From positions 124,001-188,000 of the forward strand of contig JAUILA010000005.1 in the NCBI GenBank assembly GCA_030432655.1: DNA of 64,000 nucleotides. Reading direction: 5' to 3'. The position numbers and the translations under genes were made by a program. Numbering within the stretch: the stretch's first letter is position 1; each line of letters begins with the position of its first letter. The stretch comes from Bacteroidia bacterium (GTDB lineage Bacteria > Bacteroidota > Bacteroidia > Cytophagales > Cyclobacteriaceae). Positions 8,806 to 18,274 of the stretch are shown here, piece after piece. The notes beneath the pieces are model-generated. The model ran no database searches and was not told the origin of the DNA. It saw nothing but the letters and a program-made list of their open reading frames with translations.

Positions 8806-9804
8806 TCAGATAATTCGTGAGATTATGATCAGGGATAATCCGGCCAGGAAAAACAGGAACATAAATCCGAGTAACCGGTTGGTGCCACCGGGAGCCCCTT
8901 TAAACTCCTTCCAGATAAATACTCCCCAGATAGCAGCGACCATGGTCGCACCCTGGCCAAGTCCGTAGGATATGGCATAGCCGGCCTTTTCCGATGCGAT
9001 CAGGCTGAGCACCATTCCCACACACCAGATGACACCTCCTGCAATCCCTGTCAGGTGCAGCCCTGGAGTTCCTTTCCTGAAATAATCACCATAGGTTGAT
9101 TTTTCACCGCTGACCGGCCGGTACATAAACCAGGTATTAAAAAGGAAACTTGATAAAAATACCCCGATGGAAAAAACAAATACGGCGGCGTAGGGGGTAA
9201 GCAAGCCTTGTTCCGGGTTGGCAAAATCGGCGGACATAGACGCAGCCACAAACCGGAAGAAAAAGCCCATCAGCATACCTGCCGCTACTGAAATGACTAT
9301 TCCTTTCGTGGTGGCTGAAGCGGAAGATATCTTACGGTAAGCGAGGGCATCCAATACTATGGCAACAGAAACCAGCGCCACTCCGGTGAAAAGAATCGCC
9401 GGGTTGCCAACAGGTGTGGCAATATAATTTACAAGAACACCAATAACCAGTGCCAGTCCGATACCCACGGGAAAGGCAACAGACATACCGGCTATGGCAA
9501 TTGCCGCCACGAGCAGCAGGTTGGCAATATTAAAAACCACACCACCAATGAAGGCAGACCCAAGCGCAGAGGTACTGGCAGATGCCAGGTTATCGGTAAA
9601 AGATTGCCCTGCTTCTCCACTTGAACCCAGGGTTAACCCGAACAGGAGTGAAAGTAATATCAGTCCTAAGGTATAATCCCAGTAGAAGAGGGGGAAAGAC
9701 CAGCTCCTGGACGCCAGTTTTTGCGTATTGGCCCAGGATCCCCAGCAAATCATAGTTACAAAACATAGCAGGACCGCTACGGGATAGGAATTGACTATAT
9801 ACAT
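8806..9804 (-). CDS. GRP/DMT-type sugar permease
   Basis: 332 residues with about ten hydrophobic segments and the Gly/Trp-rich first helix MICWGSWANTQKLA. This pattern fits the GRP (glucose/ribose porter) and ureide-permease-like branch of the drug/metabolite transporter superfamily. It is the first gene of an operon with ribokinase and a nucleoside hydrolase lipoprotein. Ribose uptake is therefore the simplest inference; whole nucleoside uptake is the alternative, but then the hydrolase would be expected inside the cell. Confidence 0.82.
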   Translation of the reverse strand: MYIVNSYPVAVLLCFVTMICWGSWANTQKLASRSWSFPLFYWDYTLGLILLSLLFGLTLGSSGEAGQSFTDNLASASTSALGSAFIGGVVFNIANLLLVAAIAIAGMSVAFPVGIGLALVIGVLVNYIATPVGNPAILFTGVALVSVAIVLDALAYRKISSASATTKGIVISVAAGMLMGFFFRFVAASMSADFANPEQGLLTPYAAVFVFSIGVFLSSFLFNTWFMYRPVSGEKSTYGDYFRKGTPGLHLTGIAGGVIWCVGMVLSLIASEKAGYAISYGLGQGATMVAAIWGVFIWKEFKGAPGGTNRLLGFMFLFFLAGLSLIIISRII

Positions 9805-9894
9805 GTAGTTCTTGGAGTTTACGAAATATACAATACCCTTTTCATTGGTGCAACAATATCCTGGTCACCTTCCACTGGCATCTTTCCTGGTGAT

Positions 9895-10143
9895 TTATTT
9901 AATCCAAGTTCCGCTACTAACGTATATACTATCCAGGTTTTCTATTGAAAAAAGAAGTTCATATCCTGCCCGCCATTCAATTGTATCCCGGAATTCAAAC
10001 AGCGAGTCTGCGTCGATTATTAAATAGGCCGTATCATGTTTTTCAGTTAACATCAAGTTGGTATTATTTTCTGAATTCATACATGATGACCATGTGAGAA
10101 TCATTACCAGAAGTAAGAAGCAAATGCAAAAAGGTGTTTTCAT
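9895..10143 (-). CDS. Small lipoprotein, unknown function
   Basis: The ATG at 10143 gives 82 residues: MKTPFCICFLLLVMILTWSSC with a lipobox at Cys21, then about 60 residues containing two short aromatic beta-like segments. The start overlaps the stop of the DUF5916 gene as ATGA, so translation is probably coupled to it. It may be an accessory to that outer-membrane protein. I recognise no family. Confidence 0.6.
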   Translation of the reverse strand: MKTPFCICFLLLVMILTWSSCMNSENNTNLMLTEKHDTAYLIIDADSLFEFRDTIEWRAGYELLFSIENLDSIYVSSGTWIK

Positions 10144-12368
10144 AAATTCAGCCAATACGAAAGCTTAATAATCAGTGCTCTTGATTTAGGCCGATTAAAG
10201 TCAACGAAACGACCGTCAACTGCCGCCAGGTAATTATCTGTGTACACAATGAAAAGATCCGACACTGGTTTAAACCTCCATTGAAAACGTGAATTCAGGT
10301 TAACATTGTTAATTTGTTCGTTGTATTGTATGAACGTGGTCCAGAAGACTTTGCGGGAGAATGTTATATCAAAACGCGGACCTATCAGGAACAGATCCGC
10401 ATCGTTATAGGGGTCAGGCAGTCGTATCCGGTTATAAGTGAAATTCATGGCCAGACTGCCGTGTTTGCCAAAACGATAATTGAGCGTGCCGTCAAGATTC
10501 ACCCGGCTCCCGTTGAAATAACCACCGGAACGGGTTGACAACTCATAGAAGAATGACTTACGCTGGTCAGAGGAATAGGAGGTGATAAAAAGGTTGTAGG
10601 TGTAGTCTGTATCCGCCGGCAATTCCTGTCCGTCCGTACCGGATGGATCAAAGGAATCAAACAGGTATACGTATTCCCGGCGCAGGCGAAAGTTCAGGTT
10701 GGATGTATTTCTGAAATTAAACCGGTACAGAATATTAACATCCCAGTCCGTAAGTCCGTATTTCTGGTTCCATCGCACATCATAATCCAGACCCGGGGCA
10801 TGTGACTGGATTTTACCGGATTCAGGGTAATAATTTTGGTATACAGTCGCCCTTGACCGCATAAAGTCTGTCCGCCTGACAAAGCCTACCTCCGGATTAT
10901 AATTAGCGCCCACACTTCGAAGCTCAATATCCGCCTGCCAGCGATAGGACTGATAGCCCGCCCCGAGTCCCCATGAAAAGGTACTGTCCGGCCCAAATTC
11001 TTCAAAAGAACGGTGATAATAGGCTTTACCGCTCCACGTATTATCAGGTGTGGCCAGGTTTAGATCCAGTCCGGCCGTTCGATTCCACGGAACGGTATAA
11101 ATCCCGGCCGCTTCGTCTTCAGATCCGGAAAATGACTGTTTGTTTACAAAGATGCCGGAGATATTGGAGCGTTGTCCAATACGGTACTGAACTGAGGCCA
11201 CAGCATAATTGATGGATGGAAGGGCAATGGACTCATCCTTAGCCGCCTGCATACTCATAAAACCCACCCGCCATTTATTGTTGATGTTGCCACTTAAACG
11301 AACCCCGCCGTACAGGTGGTTTTGCACAGTGGTACCGGTCGAAGAATCCTGCGCGATACCAATACGCCTTGAAAAAAACGGTCGTGTATCATTCACCCCG
11401 TAATCTGAAAAGAGATCAGCATTCTCCAGGAAAAACTGACGCCGCTCAGGAAAGAAAATCTCAAACCGGTCCAGGTTGGTCACCTGCTGATCTGCCTCTG
11501 CCTGGGAGAAATCAGGGTTAACGGTCAGGTCAAGATTCAGAGATGAACTTATCGCAATTTTTGCATCCCCGCCAATATCCGCCTCATTTTTAGTATCCGT
11601 CTCTGCTTCAAAATCCCGAACTGTCCGAAAGGAGGTATAGGGGATGAGGGAAATATTTGTACCCGGACTTTCCACCGGTTTGTCCCAGGTTACTTCACGG
11701 TTGTAGGCCAGCGTTATAAGCCTGAAGTTTCTTGGAATCGGAGACCAGGTTGATCGTTCCGCATATTCGCTGTCGATCCGGTAAAAATTGGCGTACCAGG
11801 AATCCATACCGTCCTTATAGCGAAGTGTTTTAAACGGAATGGCAATCTCGGCCATCCAGTATCCTTCATATTTTTTTGCTTCGGCGTACCACTTATTGTC
11901 CCAGGTGAGCGACAGTCCATCATTACCGCGTGATTCATTCCCTCCGTTGGAGATCAACCCTTCGCGTTGCACCCCTTCAGGGTTTACTCCGAACATGAAA
12001 GCGTTGGTTTTATCCTTGTAGGTATCCAGGATCACAGTAAACCCGTCATAAGCCGCTCCACGATAATCGCGCCTGAGGGATGGCACCACATACTCACGCT
12101 TGCCAAGGTTGTACATTTTGGCAATGATATAAAGAAACTGATCATCGTAAACCATCCTGACCTCTGTCTGGGCAATGGCCAGTGATGAATCATACGGAAA
12201 GTATTGCATGAAGTCGCCGGCGACATCGGCATTCTCCCAGGCGGGCTCATCCATCACGCCGTCAATAATTATTGGGCCGGATGCCTCAATTATTTTCAGC
12301 CCCTGGGTCAGTCCCGGGCTGGAAAAGGAGAGTAAAATGAAGGCAAGTATAAGGTGCTTAGTATTCAA
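10140..12368 (-). CDS. DUF5916 outer-membrane protein with CBM9-like N terminus
   Basis: 742 residues. The signal peptide (cleavage after PGLTQ, about residue 22) is followed by a carbohydrate-binding module family 9-like domain (IIIDGVMDEPAWENADVAG, then VRMVYDDQFLYI, to about 210) and a long C-terminal region with alternating aromatic beta strands ending in Trp-Leu-Asn-Leu, as expected of a beta barrel. NPDFSQAEADQQVTNLDRFE and FFPERRQFFLENADLF are typical of the DUF5916 family. The family is widespread in Bacteroidota and its function is unknown. The start codon appears to be TTG: an in-frame TAG lies 10 codons upstream and there is no ATG between. Confidence 0.85.
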   Translation of the reverse strand: MNTKHLILAFILLSFSSPGLTQGLKIIEASGPIIIDGVMDEPAWENADVAGDFMQYFPYDSSLAIAQTEVRMVYDDQFLYIIAKMYNLGKREYVVPSLRRDYRGAAYDGFTVILDTYKDKTNAFMFGVNPEGVQREGLISNGGNESRGNDGLSLTWDNKWYAEAKKYEGYWMAEIAIPFKTLRYKDGMDSWYANFYRIDSEYAERSTWSPIPRNFRLITLAYNREVTWDKPVESPGTNISLIPYTSFRTVRDFEAETDTKNEADIGGDAKIAISSSLNLDLTVNPDFSQAEADQQVTNLDRFEIFFPERRQFFLENADLFSDYGVNDTRPFFSRRIGIAQDSSTGTTVQNHLYGGVRLSGNINNKWRVGFMSMQAAKDESIALPSINYAVASVQYRIGQRSNISGIFVNKQSFSGSEDEAAGIYTVPWNRTAGLDLNLATPDNTWSGKAYYHRSFEEFGPDSTFSWGLGAGYQSYRWQADIELRSVGANYNPEVGFVRRTDFMRSRATVYQNYYPESGKIQSHAPGLDYDVRWNQKYGLTDWDVNILYRFNFRNTSNLNFRLRREYVYLFDSFDPSGTDGQELPADTDYTYNLFITSYSSDQRKSFFYELSTRSGGYFNGSRVNLDGTLNYRFGKHGSLAMNFTYNRIRLPDPYNDADLFLIGPRFDITFSRKVFWTTFIQYNEQINNVNLNSRFQWRFKPVSDLFIVYTDNYLAAVDGRFVDFNRPKSRALIIKLSYWLNL

Positions 12369-12489
12369 GGTCAGGCATTTAAACCTCGCTAAATACTAAA
12401 TATAGCGATAGTTAGCTTGCAGAGGCAAAAACATCATGAATTCGGCAGAATGAAGTGATATACGGATTGGCCGCATTTGAAAAATCTGT

Positions 12490-12741
12490 TTATGAAGTAA
12501 GTAACATATAATCCAGTTTATCTGACGTATCTGATTTATCAGGTTCATAAACCACCATACTTGCTGCGGAAATGCGCACAGGATATCCCATAAATTCATC
12601 TACCTCCTCGCACGTGTCATATATCCTTTTAAACACATTCTCAAGTTTTAAGTAGTCTTCTTTATACAAGTAAATTTCCTTTACTATTCCTCTTCTGGCC
12701 AGGACGATAGATATCCCGTTAATAATCTTCTCCTCAATCAT
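12490..12741 (-). CDS. Small hypothetical protein
   Basis: 83 residues from the ATG at 12741 (MIEEKIINGISIVL...); a TTG at 12774 would add 11 residues. No signal peptide and no membrane segment. The composition is acidic in the second half. No family recognised. It lies alone between the AsmA-like and DUF5916 genes in an AT-rich surround. The reading frame is plausible but not proven. Confidence 0.5.
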   Translation of the reverse strand: MIEEKIINGISIVLARRGIVKEIYLYKEDYLKLENVFKRIYDTCEEVDEFMGYPVRISAASMVVYEPDKSDTSDKLDYMLLTS

Positions 12742-12838
12742 CGGCGGTAATTGTATTTGATTATTACCACTCAAACAGGAGTTATCTCCATTTTGTTTAA
12801 CTATTTTATTAAATATTTAAACAATATATTAGATTTTA

Positions 12839-15800
12839 TTACCCTTCTGTATTTGATTTATCCTTTCCCAGGGAAATTTTATAATCATCCGGCGTTCCTT
12901 CGATCTTCAGGTTAACAAAACGGGTGCGCCGGCTTTCATCCCGGTATTGAATCTCATCGACCTGACCGGAAGTATCATTATTTTTTGGACCGAACAGTTT
13001 TTGCATCCCTGCCTTTGTGACAACTTTAATGGGAATCCGCACGAAATATTCCATTTTCAGGTTCTGATCCTGATTGCCTGAAACTTCGAAATAACCAAGG
13101 CTGGAATTGATATTCATGGCCGGCATGGAGAGCATGCCGTTCTTCAGGTCAAGCGAATTCCGCAAGGTGTCAAAACGTACATGATCAAGGTTTTTATCCC
13201 TGAAGTAATCGGACATCGCGTGGAAAACCGAATAATTGTCCAGGCTCCCGTGTTGCACCATAAAATTGATGTGCAGTTCGGAGTCATCGATGATTGGCAT
13301 GAGATCCGGGTGAACATGGATTTTCCCTGTAAGATCACCGGATAATTTCCCGTGCAAATTCTCAGATAAGAGATGTTCCTGACCGAAATTCTCAAATTTG
13401 AACATCAACTGATCAATATCCACTTGATCAAACCGGACATGCGGACTAAAGTAAATCGCCTTAGGATCTGACCCGTTAAAGTATCCATTCATTCCAGCCT
13501 TACCTCCGGCAGCTTCCAGTGAAAGTGTATCAACAAACAGGTAGTGATCCTTTTGCATTCGCCCGGTGAGCTTAAATTCCTTTGCCCGGATCCGGTGATA
13601 ATTAAGTTCACCTGCCTCAAATGAAAATTCAAGATCTGCAAACGGCAACTCGAATATATTGAATCCTGCTTCGTGGTCGGCTGGTGTCATTTGTTCACCG
13701 GCCGGAGGGGGGTTCCAGGCAGTAATCTGATCAAAATCCAGACGATTACTGTTCAGCCTGATCACATGGGCAGGCCTTTGTGCCTGCGGATCTTCCGGTT
13801 CAAAATACCAGGTCAGCGACGCATTAAAATCAGAATTGCCCAGGATGCCGCTAAGCTCTTTTATTTCTAATCGCTCATCATTAAGCAGAAACTGCCCCCT
13901 GAAGTCGTTGAACCTCATCGGGTGCACTTTCATGCTGGTCGTCAGATGGTCTATGAGAATGTTGGACTGCTTCAGCGGGCCGTCGAAAGTAAGCTCGGCT
14001 ATCCCGTGTAACCTGAGGTCGCTGAACACCTCGTGGCGGTAATCTTCCGGAACATAATTCTCACCGCCATAGCTAAACAAGTCATCCAGCTCTAGGTTTT
14101 TGGAATCAATATCGAAATCCACCCGGGTAATACCCTGTGGTTTTTCTGCAAACCACAGGTCATAATTCTCCAGTTTTCCGTTAAAATGAAAATCGCTCTG
14201 ATCGATCATGCCGGTAAAGTCGATCACATTAAAATCCGTGCTGTCTATGAGGACATCCGCATGAAAATCATGAAGTTCATGAGGATACTTCATAAAGCGG
14301 GCATGCAGGTCCCTGATAAAAAATTCTCCCAGTGGAAGGTTAGGCGATTCGGTAAATGCACGTGCTGAACTTTTAAAACGGAAACCCAGGCTGAGATCAT
14401 GAATGATTTCGTTAATGGAGGCAGAATCGGCATTCACCCCGGTTAGTTCCTGCAGGTTGAGCAAGGAGGAATGAATCGTAAGGTCTGACTCTACCGGAAT
14501 ACTGGTATGATGCAATATAGCCGGAAGGTCTGAAACCGTTGCTGTAATGGACACATCCGACTGACCCACTTTAAAATCAAATTTACTGATGGTTGCCCGG
14601 TGCCCGTCCATTGTCGCTTCGATATTAACATCCGATACCGGCAGGGGATAGGACGCACTGGAGAAACTGAGCCCCTGGACATGCAGGGAAGTAAAGTAGG
14701 ATTCGTTGAGTTTCTCAATGCTTTTCTCCGGATTGCTGAGATCAACGATGTCGTGAAAATTCATTTGAAGTGATACGTTCCCCGACACGTTCTCCAGATC
14801 ATTCAGGTTGAGAAATTTGGCCAGGAAATCAAGGTCAAAGTCACAAGTGATCTGCATATCAATATCGGGTGAATCAAAATTGTGAACCTCAAGTGATCCT
14901 TCAAATGTTCCCGTTTCAGGTCGGGCAGAAAAATCACGAATGGACAAAGACATAGTTTCCGTACTGCGCTTTTCCCCGTTGGTGAAATACCCCTTAAAAA
15001 ACAGGTCATTGACCGCTTTATCTGCTGCCGTGTTCTGAACAAAGGCTTCTGCACAGCCAAATTCGATATCGATCTTCGGACTGTGGCCATTGATGGAACG
15101 GCCGACGACCTGCGCATCAAAATAAATCTGACCGCCATTGTCATACCGTTCAAAGACGGGGGACAATTCTTCGGGTGCAAAGGCCAGTAACAGGTCGAAA
15201 TTCGGCTTATTCCCCTTGAAGCTGAGATCAAGGTCCATATCATCATCCACGTTCACCGTACCGCCCATCGTGAAAAGTGCTTTCTCGATCAACACCTCTG
15301 AATCTTTGATAATCAGATTGTTATGACTTAGGTCATAGACCAGTTCCGTTTCAAGTCCAACATGCTTGTCATGAAGGAACGTAGTATCCTGGTCGACGAT
15401 CAGGTTAAACAAAAACCTGGAATCCAGGTAGATTTCAATGGAATCGGCCGTAGAACGAAACCGGGAATCAGCCTCCTCGATGAAGGCCTCAGCAAGGACC
15501 TTGCTTGACTCGTTGTATTTGAGCAAATCAATATTCTCCAGGCGAATCTGACGAAGGTCAATATGGACAGCGGACGTATCTGCCGGGTCACTGGTTTCAC
15601 TGCTTAGTGCATTGGCAATATTGAAAGAACCATCTTCGTGCTGCACCAGTTTAAGGAACCCATTGTCAAACCTCAGCAACCTGACCTGGAAATCACCCCT
15701 CATCAGTTGAAAGAAATCAAAGCCCAGGTAGGCATCGGAAGCCTGCATCAGCAATTCACTTGATTCGGATTTCCCTTCAAAGATTCGAACATCTTCCAGG

Positions 15801-16009
15801 TCGATGGAGATGTAGGGAAAATGAGTAAAAGGAGCGATATGACTGTCACGGATCTCTAAACGGCCCTTAAGGTCATGATTCAGCTCCTCCACGGCATTCT
15901 GTACGAGCTGGTCCTGCCTGTCATAAACGATCCAGATTCCTCCTGAAAAAATCAAAAGCAGGAGTGAAAGGAGAATTAAAAAATACGTAAGGATCCGTTT
16001 GAGCTTCAT
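12839..16009 (-). CDS. Large AsmA-like protein
   Basis: About 1056 residues from the ATG at 16009 (MKLKRILTYFLILLSLLLLIFSG). One N-terminal membrane helix is followed by an AsmA-type N-terminal block (WIVYDRQDQLVQNAVEELN) and a long repetitive beta-rich body with the C-terminal AsmA-like region (GKLSGDLTGKIHVHPDLMP near 910-930). Proteins of this type (AsmA, TamB, YhdP relatives) form elongated hydrophobic grooves thought to carry phospholipid between the two membranes. The frame is open to a TTG at 16042. The chosen ATG is preceded by a strong hairpin and a six-codon mini-ORF. Confidence 0.85.
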   Translation of the reverse strand: MKLKRILTYFLILLSLLLLIFSGGIWIVYDRQDQLVQNAVEELNHDLKGRLEIRDSHIAPFTHFPYISIDLEDVRIFEGKSESSELLMQASDAYLGFDFFQLMRGDFQVRLLRFDNGFLKLVQHEDGSFNIANALSSETSDPADTSAVHIDLRQIRLENIDLLKYNESSKVLAEAFIEEADSRFRSTADSIEIYLDSRFLFNLIVDQDTTFLHDKHVGLETELVYDLSHNNLIIKDSEVLIEKALFTMGGTVNVDDDMDLDLSFKGNKPNFDLLLAFAPEELSPVFERYDNGGQIYFDAQVVGRSINGHSPKIDIEFGCAEAFVQNTAADKAVNDLFFKGYFTNGEKRSTETMSLSIRDFSARPETGTFEGSLEVHNFDSPDIDMQITCDFDLDFLAKFLNLNDLENVSGNVSLQMNFHDIVDLSNPEKSIEKLNESYFTSLHVQGLSFSSASYPLPVSDVNIEATMDGHRATISKFDFKVGQSDVSITATVSDLPAILHHTSIPVESDLTIHSSLLNLQELTGVNADSASINEIIHDLSLGFRFKSSARAFTESPNLPLGEFFIRDLHARFMKYPHELHDFHADVLIDSTDFNVIDFTGMIDQSDFHFNGKLENYDLWFAEKPQGITRVDFDIDSKNLELDDLFSYGGENYVPEDYRHEVFSDLRLHGIAELTFDGPLKQSNILIDHLTTSMKVHPMRFNDFRGQFLLNDERLEIKELSGILGNSDFNASLTWYFEPEDPQAQRPAHVIRLNSNRLDFDQITAWNPPPAGEQMTPADHEAGFNIFELPFADLEFSFEAGELNYHRIRAKEFKLTGRMQKDHYLFVDTLSLEAAGGKAGMNGYFNGSDPKAIYFSPHVRFDQVDIDQLMFKFENFGQEHLLSENLHGKLSGDLTGKIHVHPDLMPIIDDSELHINFMVQHGSLDNYSVFHAMSDYFRDKNLDHVRFDTLRNSLDLKNGMLSMPAMNINSSLGYFEVSGNQDQNLKMEYFVRIPIKVVTKAGMQKLFGPKNNDTSGQVDEIQYRDESRRTRFVNLKIEGTPDDYKISLGKDKSNTEG

Positions 16010-16026
16010 AGCGTTTCCATCTTCAT
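16006..16026 (-). CDS. Possible six-codon leader ORF of the AsmA-like gene
   Basis: ATG at 16026 opens a frame reading Met-Lys-Met-Glu-Thr-Leu-stop. Its TGA (16008-16006) overlaps the AsmA-like start ATG (16009-16007), the ATGA layout used for coupled translation. It lies inside the hairpin at 16012-16033. Whether it is translated is unknown; a frame this short can arise by chance. Confidence 0.2.
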   Translation of the reverse strand: MKMETL

Positions 16027-16033
16027 GGAAACG
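16012..16033 (-). promoter_or_regulatory. Hairpin directly upstream of the AsmA-like start codon
   Basis: CGTTTCCAT and ATGGAAACG form a perfect 9-base stem with a 4-base loop (GAAG on the coding strand). The stem ends 2 bases before the ATG at 16009, so it covers the whole ribosome-landing region. Translational control is inferred from position. The alternative is that translation starts at the TTG at 16042 and the stem is coding. Confidence 0.4.
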
Positions 16034-16140
16034 AAGATACAATGTGTATCGGGGAGATAAAGGTCAAATCCGGGCTGCCGGTTGCGCGTGTAAGTCTTGG
16101 TGATAATTTCCCGTAAACAGCTGATTCCTGATCAGCTAAA

Positions 16141-16521
16141 TCAAATAGTGATCTCAATCTGATTTCCTTCCGGATCAGCAATTACACTTTCATAATATCC
16201 GTCCCCGGTGGTCCGCGGTTCGCCGAGGATATTGTAACCGGCCCGTCGGACTTCCTCGGTTAATGTATCCACACGATCTCTGGAACCCACAGAAACAGCA
16301 ATATGTGTCAGGCCTGATACTGCAGTTCCGTTTGCAACTGATACCTCCGGCCGGTGCATCAATTCAATACGTGCTCCATTCTCAAACGACAAAAAGTAGG
16401 AGCTGAATTGCTTTGACTGATTATAGTATTTTTCATTTGACCGAAGATCAAAAAATCGAAGGTAGAACTCCTTCATCAGTTCAATATCATTACACCAGAT
16501 GGCGATATGTTCAATTTTCAT
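16141..16521 (-). CDS. VOC-family (glyoxalase-like) protein
   Basis: 126 residues with two beta-alpha-beta-beta-beta modules. Metal-site positions of the vicinal oxygen chelate fold are visible: His5 (MKIEHIAIW), the acidic residue in RIELMHRPE, His in LTHIAVSVG and Glu in EGNQIEITI at the C terminus. This is close to the lactoylglutathione lyase / dioxygenase-like group. The substrate is unknown. It lies 19 bases from the serine hydrolase gene on the same strand and may follow it in one transcript. Confidence 0.85.
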   Translation of the reverse strand: MKIEHIAIWCNDIELMKEFYLRFFDLRSNEKYYNQSKQFSSYFLSFENGARIELMHRPEVSVANGTAVSGLTHIAVSVGSRDRVDTLTEEVRRAGYNILGEPRTTGDGYYESVIADPEGNQIEITI

Positions 16522-16540
16522 ATAGATCTTTCAAATTGCA

Positions 16541-17755
16541 TTACAGGGCAGGAGAGGGGGTCATGGCAACCCCGGGCCTTTCATCATGTAACCCTTTTAA
16601 AATGAATCGTTTGATAATTTCAAAGTTATGCACTTTTGAATTGTAATTGGCACCGGTAAAAACAATTACCATGTCCAGTTCAGGCACGATACTGATTTTC
16701 TGCCCACCCCAACCGAGTGCTGAAAACCATGTTACAGGATTGCCCTTGTAATTAAAAGTTTTTGTCCACCATGTATACCCGTATCCAACTTTGCCCATAT
16801 CCTCGCCCGGTATTTTAATGGACTGATTTCCGGAATAAGATGTCTGGCATTTTTCAACCCAGTTTTCTGATATAATACGACGCCCCTGCCAGACGCCCCT
16901 GTTGAGCATCATGGCCCCGATTTTAACCATGTCCCTGGGGGTTAATTTCAGTCCGCCGGCAGCCTGTACTTCCCCTGACGAAAAAATCAACCACCATTCA
17001 TTGGATTTGATCCCCATAGGTACAAACAAGTACTTATCAGAGAACTCGTCCAACTTCATTCCGGTTGCATTATGTAGTATTTCAGCGAGAAGCTGAATGT
17101 CGCCTCCTGAATAGTTGAAATGTGTGCCTGGCGTTTCAACCAGTGGCTTACGGAGCACATAATGTAAGGGTCCGTCTTCATAAAACCATATACCAATCTG
17201 GTCGTTCTCAATACTGCCAAGATCTATTTTCCATTCTTCCCACTCCAGACCGGAGGTCATGGTCAGGAGGTGTTCAATAGTTATATCCTCCTTCCCGTCT
17301 TTCTTGTACGATTCATATCCCGGCAGATAATCAAAAATCGACTGGTCAACACTTTCAATAAACCCCTCCTCAATAGCGATACCAATGCACAGTGATGTAA
17401 AGCTTTTCGAATCAGAATGGATGCAGTGTTGCCTGTCTCTCGTCCATGTCACATATTCTCCGAAATGACCCGGTGCATCCCATTGATATGTATGCCCCTG
17501 AAAATAATCTTCAAATACGAGTTGGTTATTTTTGTAGATCAGCATGGAATGCACTTCACCATATTTACCGTCTTCAATCCGACCCACCGCCTGGCGGAGC
17601 CTGTCCTCATCAATTCCCGCATCCTGTATCGAACCAACGATTAAGTCATCATGAACATCTGTGGGAATGACGTAGGGGTATTGCTGCGCGGAATAGTCCT
17701 TTCCACAGGACATCATGAGCAGGAGAATGAAAATAAGTGATAGATGTTTCATCAT
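16541..17755 (-). CDS. Class C beta-lactamase-type serine hydrolase lipoprotein
   Basis: About 404 residues from the ATG at 17755 or 17752, giving MKHLSLIFILLLMMSC and a lipobox; the frame extends to a TTG at 17791. The catalytic Ser-x-x-Lys is SDSK (residues 126-129 counted from the TTG), the Tyr motif is NYSGGD, and the third motif region is around WFSALGWGGQ. These fit the serine hydrolase / penicillin-binding-protein-like family (Pfam Beta-lactamase). Members act as esterases, peptidases or rarely beta-lactamases, so the name should not be read as drug resistance. It is co-directional with the lipoprotein gene upstream (3-base gap to the frame). Confidence 0.87.
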   Translation of the reverse strand: MMKHLSLIFILLLMMSCGKDYSAQQYPYVIPTDVHDDLIVGSIQDAGIDEDRLRQAVGRIEDGKYGEVHSMLIYKNNQLVFEDYFQGHTYQWDAPGHFGEYVTWTRDRQHCIHSDSKSFTSLCIGIAIEEGFIESVDQSIFDYLPGYESYKKDGKEDITIEHLLTMTSGLEWEEWKIDLGSIENDQIGIWFYEDGPLHYVLRKPLVETPGTHFNYSGGDIQLLAEILHNATGMKLDEFSDKYLFVPMGIKSNEWWLIFSSGEVQAAGGLKLTPRDMVKIGAMMLNRGVWQGRRIISENWVEKCQTSYSGNQSIKIPGEDMGKVGYGYTWWTKTFNYKGNPVTWFSALGWGGQKISIVPELDMVIVFTGANYNSKVHNFEIIKRFILKGLHDERPGVAMTPSPAL

Positions 17756-17794
17756 TGTATGTTTATTCTGACTCATTTCTGCAACACTCAATGC

Positions 17795-18274
17795 CTAAAA
17801 TCGGACGAAGGTAAAATGAATAGAACACGGTTCCATGGTGCCGTCATTTTCAAAATCATATTCTCCTGTGTCCGCACCTCCGTTTAAGGTCAGGGTATTT
17901 CCATCGTAGGTATGCCCGTAGGTATCCCAGTCGCCGGGATAATCATCCCAAACTATGGCAAAATAGAATGTTTGCTGCCATTCCTCCCAGAACATTTCAC
18001 CGCTCACGGTATAAGCATCCCGGTCTGCAGGATCCAGGGAAATCGTAAAGCGGCCATTGGATTGAACCGACATTGTCACCGTGCCGCCGTCTTCCACCAC
18101 ATCGACGGAAACGGTGTTCACGCTAAACTGGGCTTGGGTAGCTTCCCAGTTACCGGATAGTTCACTTATATTAAAAGGACCGCTTTTTGTAAGCGAATCT
18201 TCTTCGTCATCCTCACTGCAGGCAAATTGCAGAAGCAGCAATGGGATCAGTAGTAAATACCTGTATGGTTTCAT
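17795..18274 (-). CDS. Lipocalin-like small lipoprotein
   Basis: 159 residues: MKPYRYLLLIPLLLLQFAC with the lipobox at Cys19, an acidic linker (SEDDEEDS), then a beta-rich domain beginning ISELSGNWEATQAQF. The Gly-x-Trp near the first strand and the even strand spacing resemble lipocalin-like domains common in Bacteroidota surface lipoproteins. No ligand can be proposed. It is upstream of the serine hydrolase on the same strand. Confidence 0.7.
   Translation of the reverse strand: MKPYRYLLLIPLLLLQFACSEDDEEDSLTKSGPFNISELSGNWEATQAQFSVNTVSVDVVEDGGTVTMSVQSNGRFTISLDPADRDAYTVSGEMFWEEWQQTFYFAIVWDDYPGDWDTYGHTYDGNTLTLNGGADTGEYDFENDGTMEPCSIHFTFVRF

Noticed and set aside
12387-12407. CGCTA...TAGCG pair upstream of the DUF5916 gene as an operator
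   Set aside because: Only five paired bases in AT-rich DNA; likely chance.
14803-15246. 147-codon frame inside the AsmA-like gene
   Set aside because: Out-of-frame shadow on the same strand; no start context and no recognisable fold.
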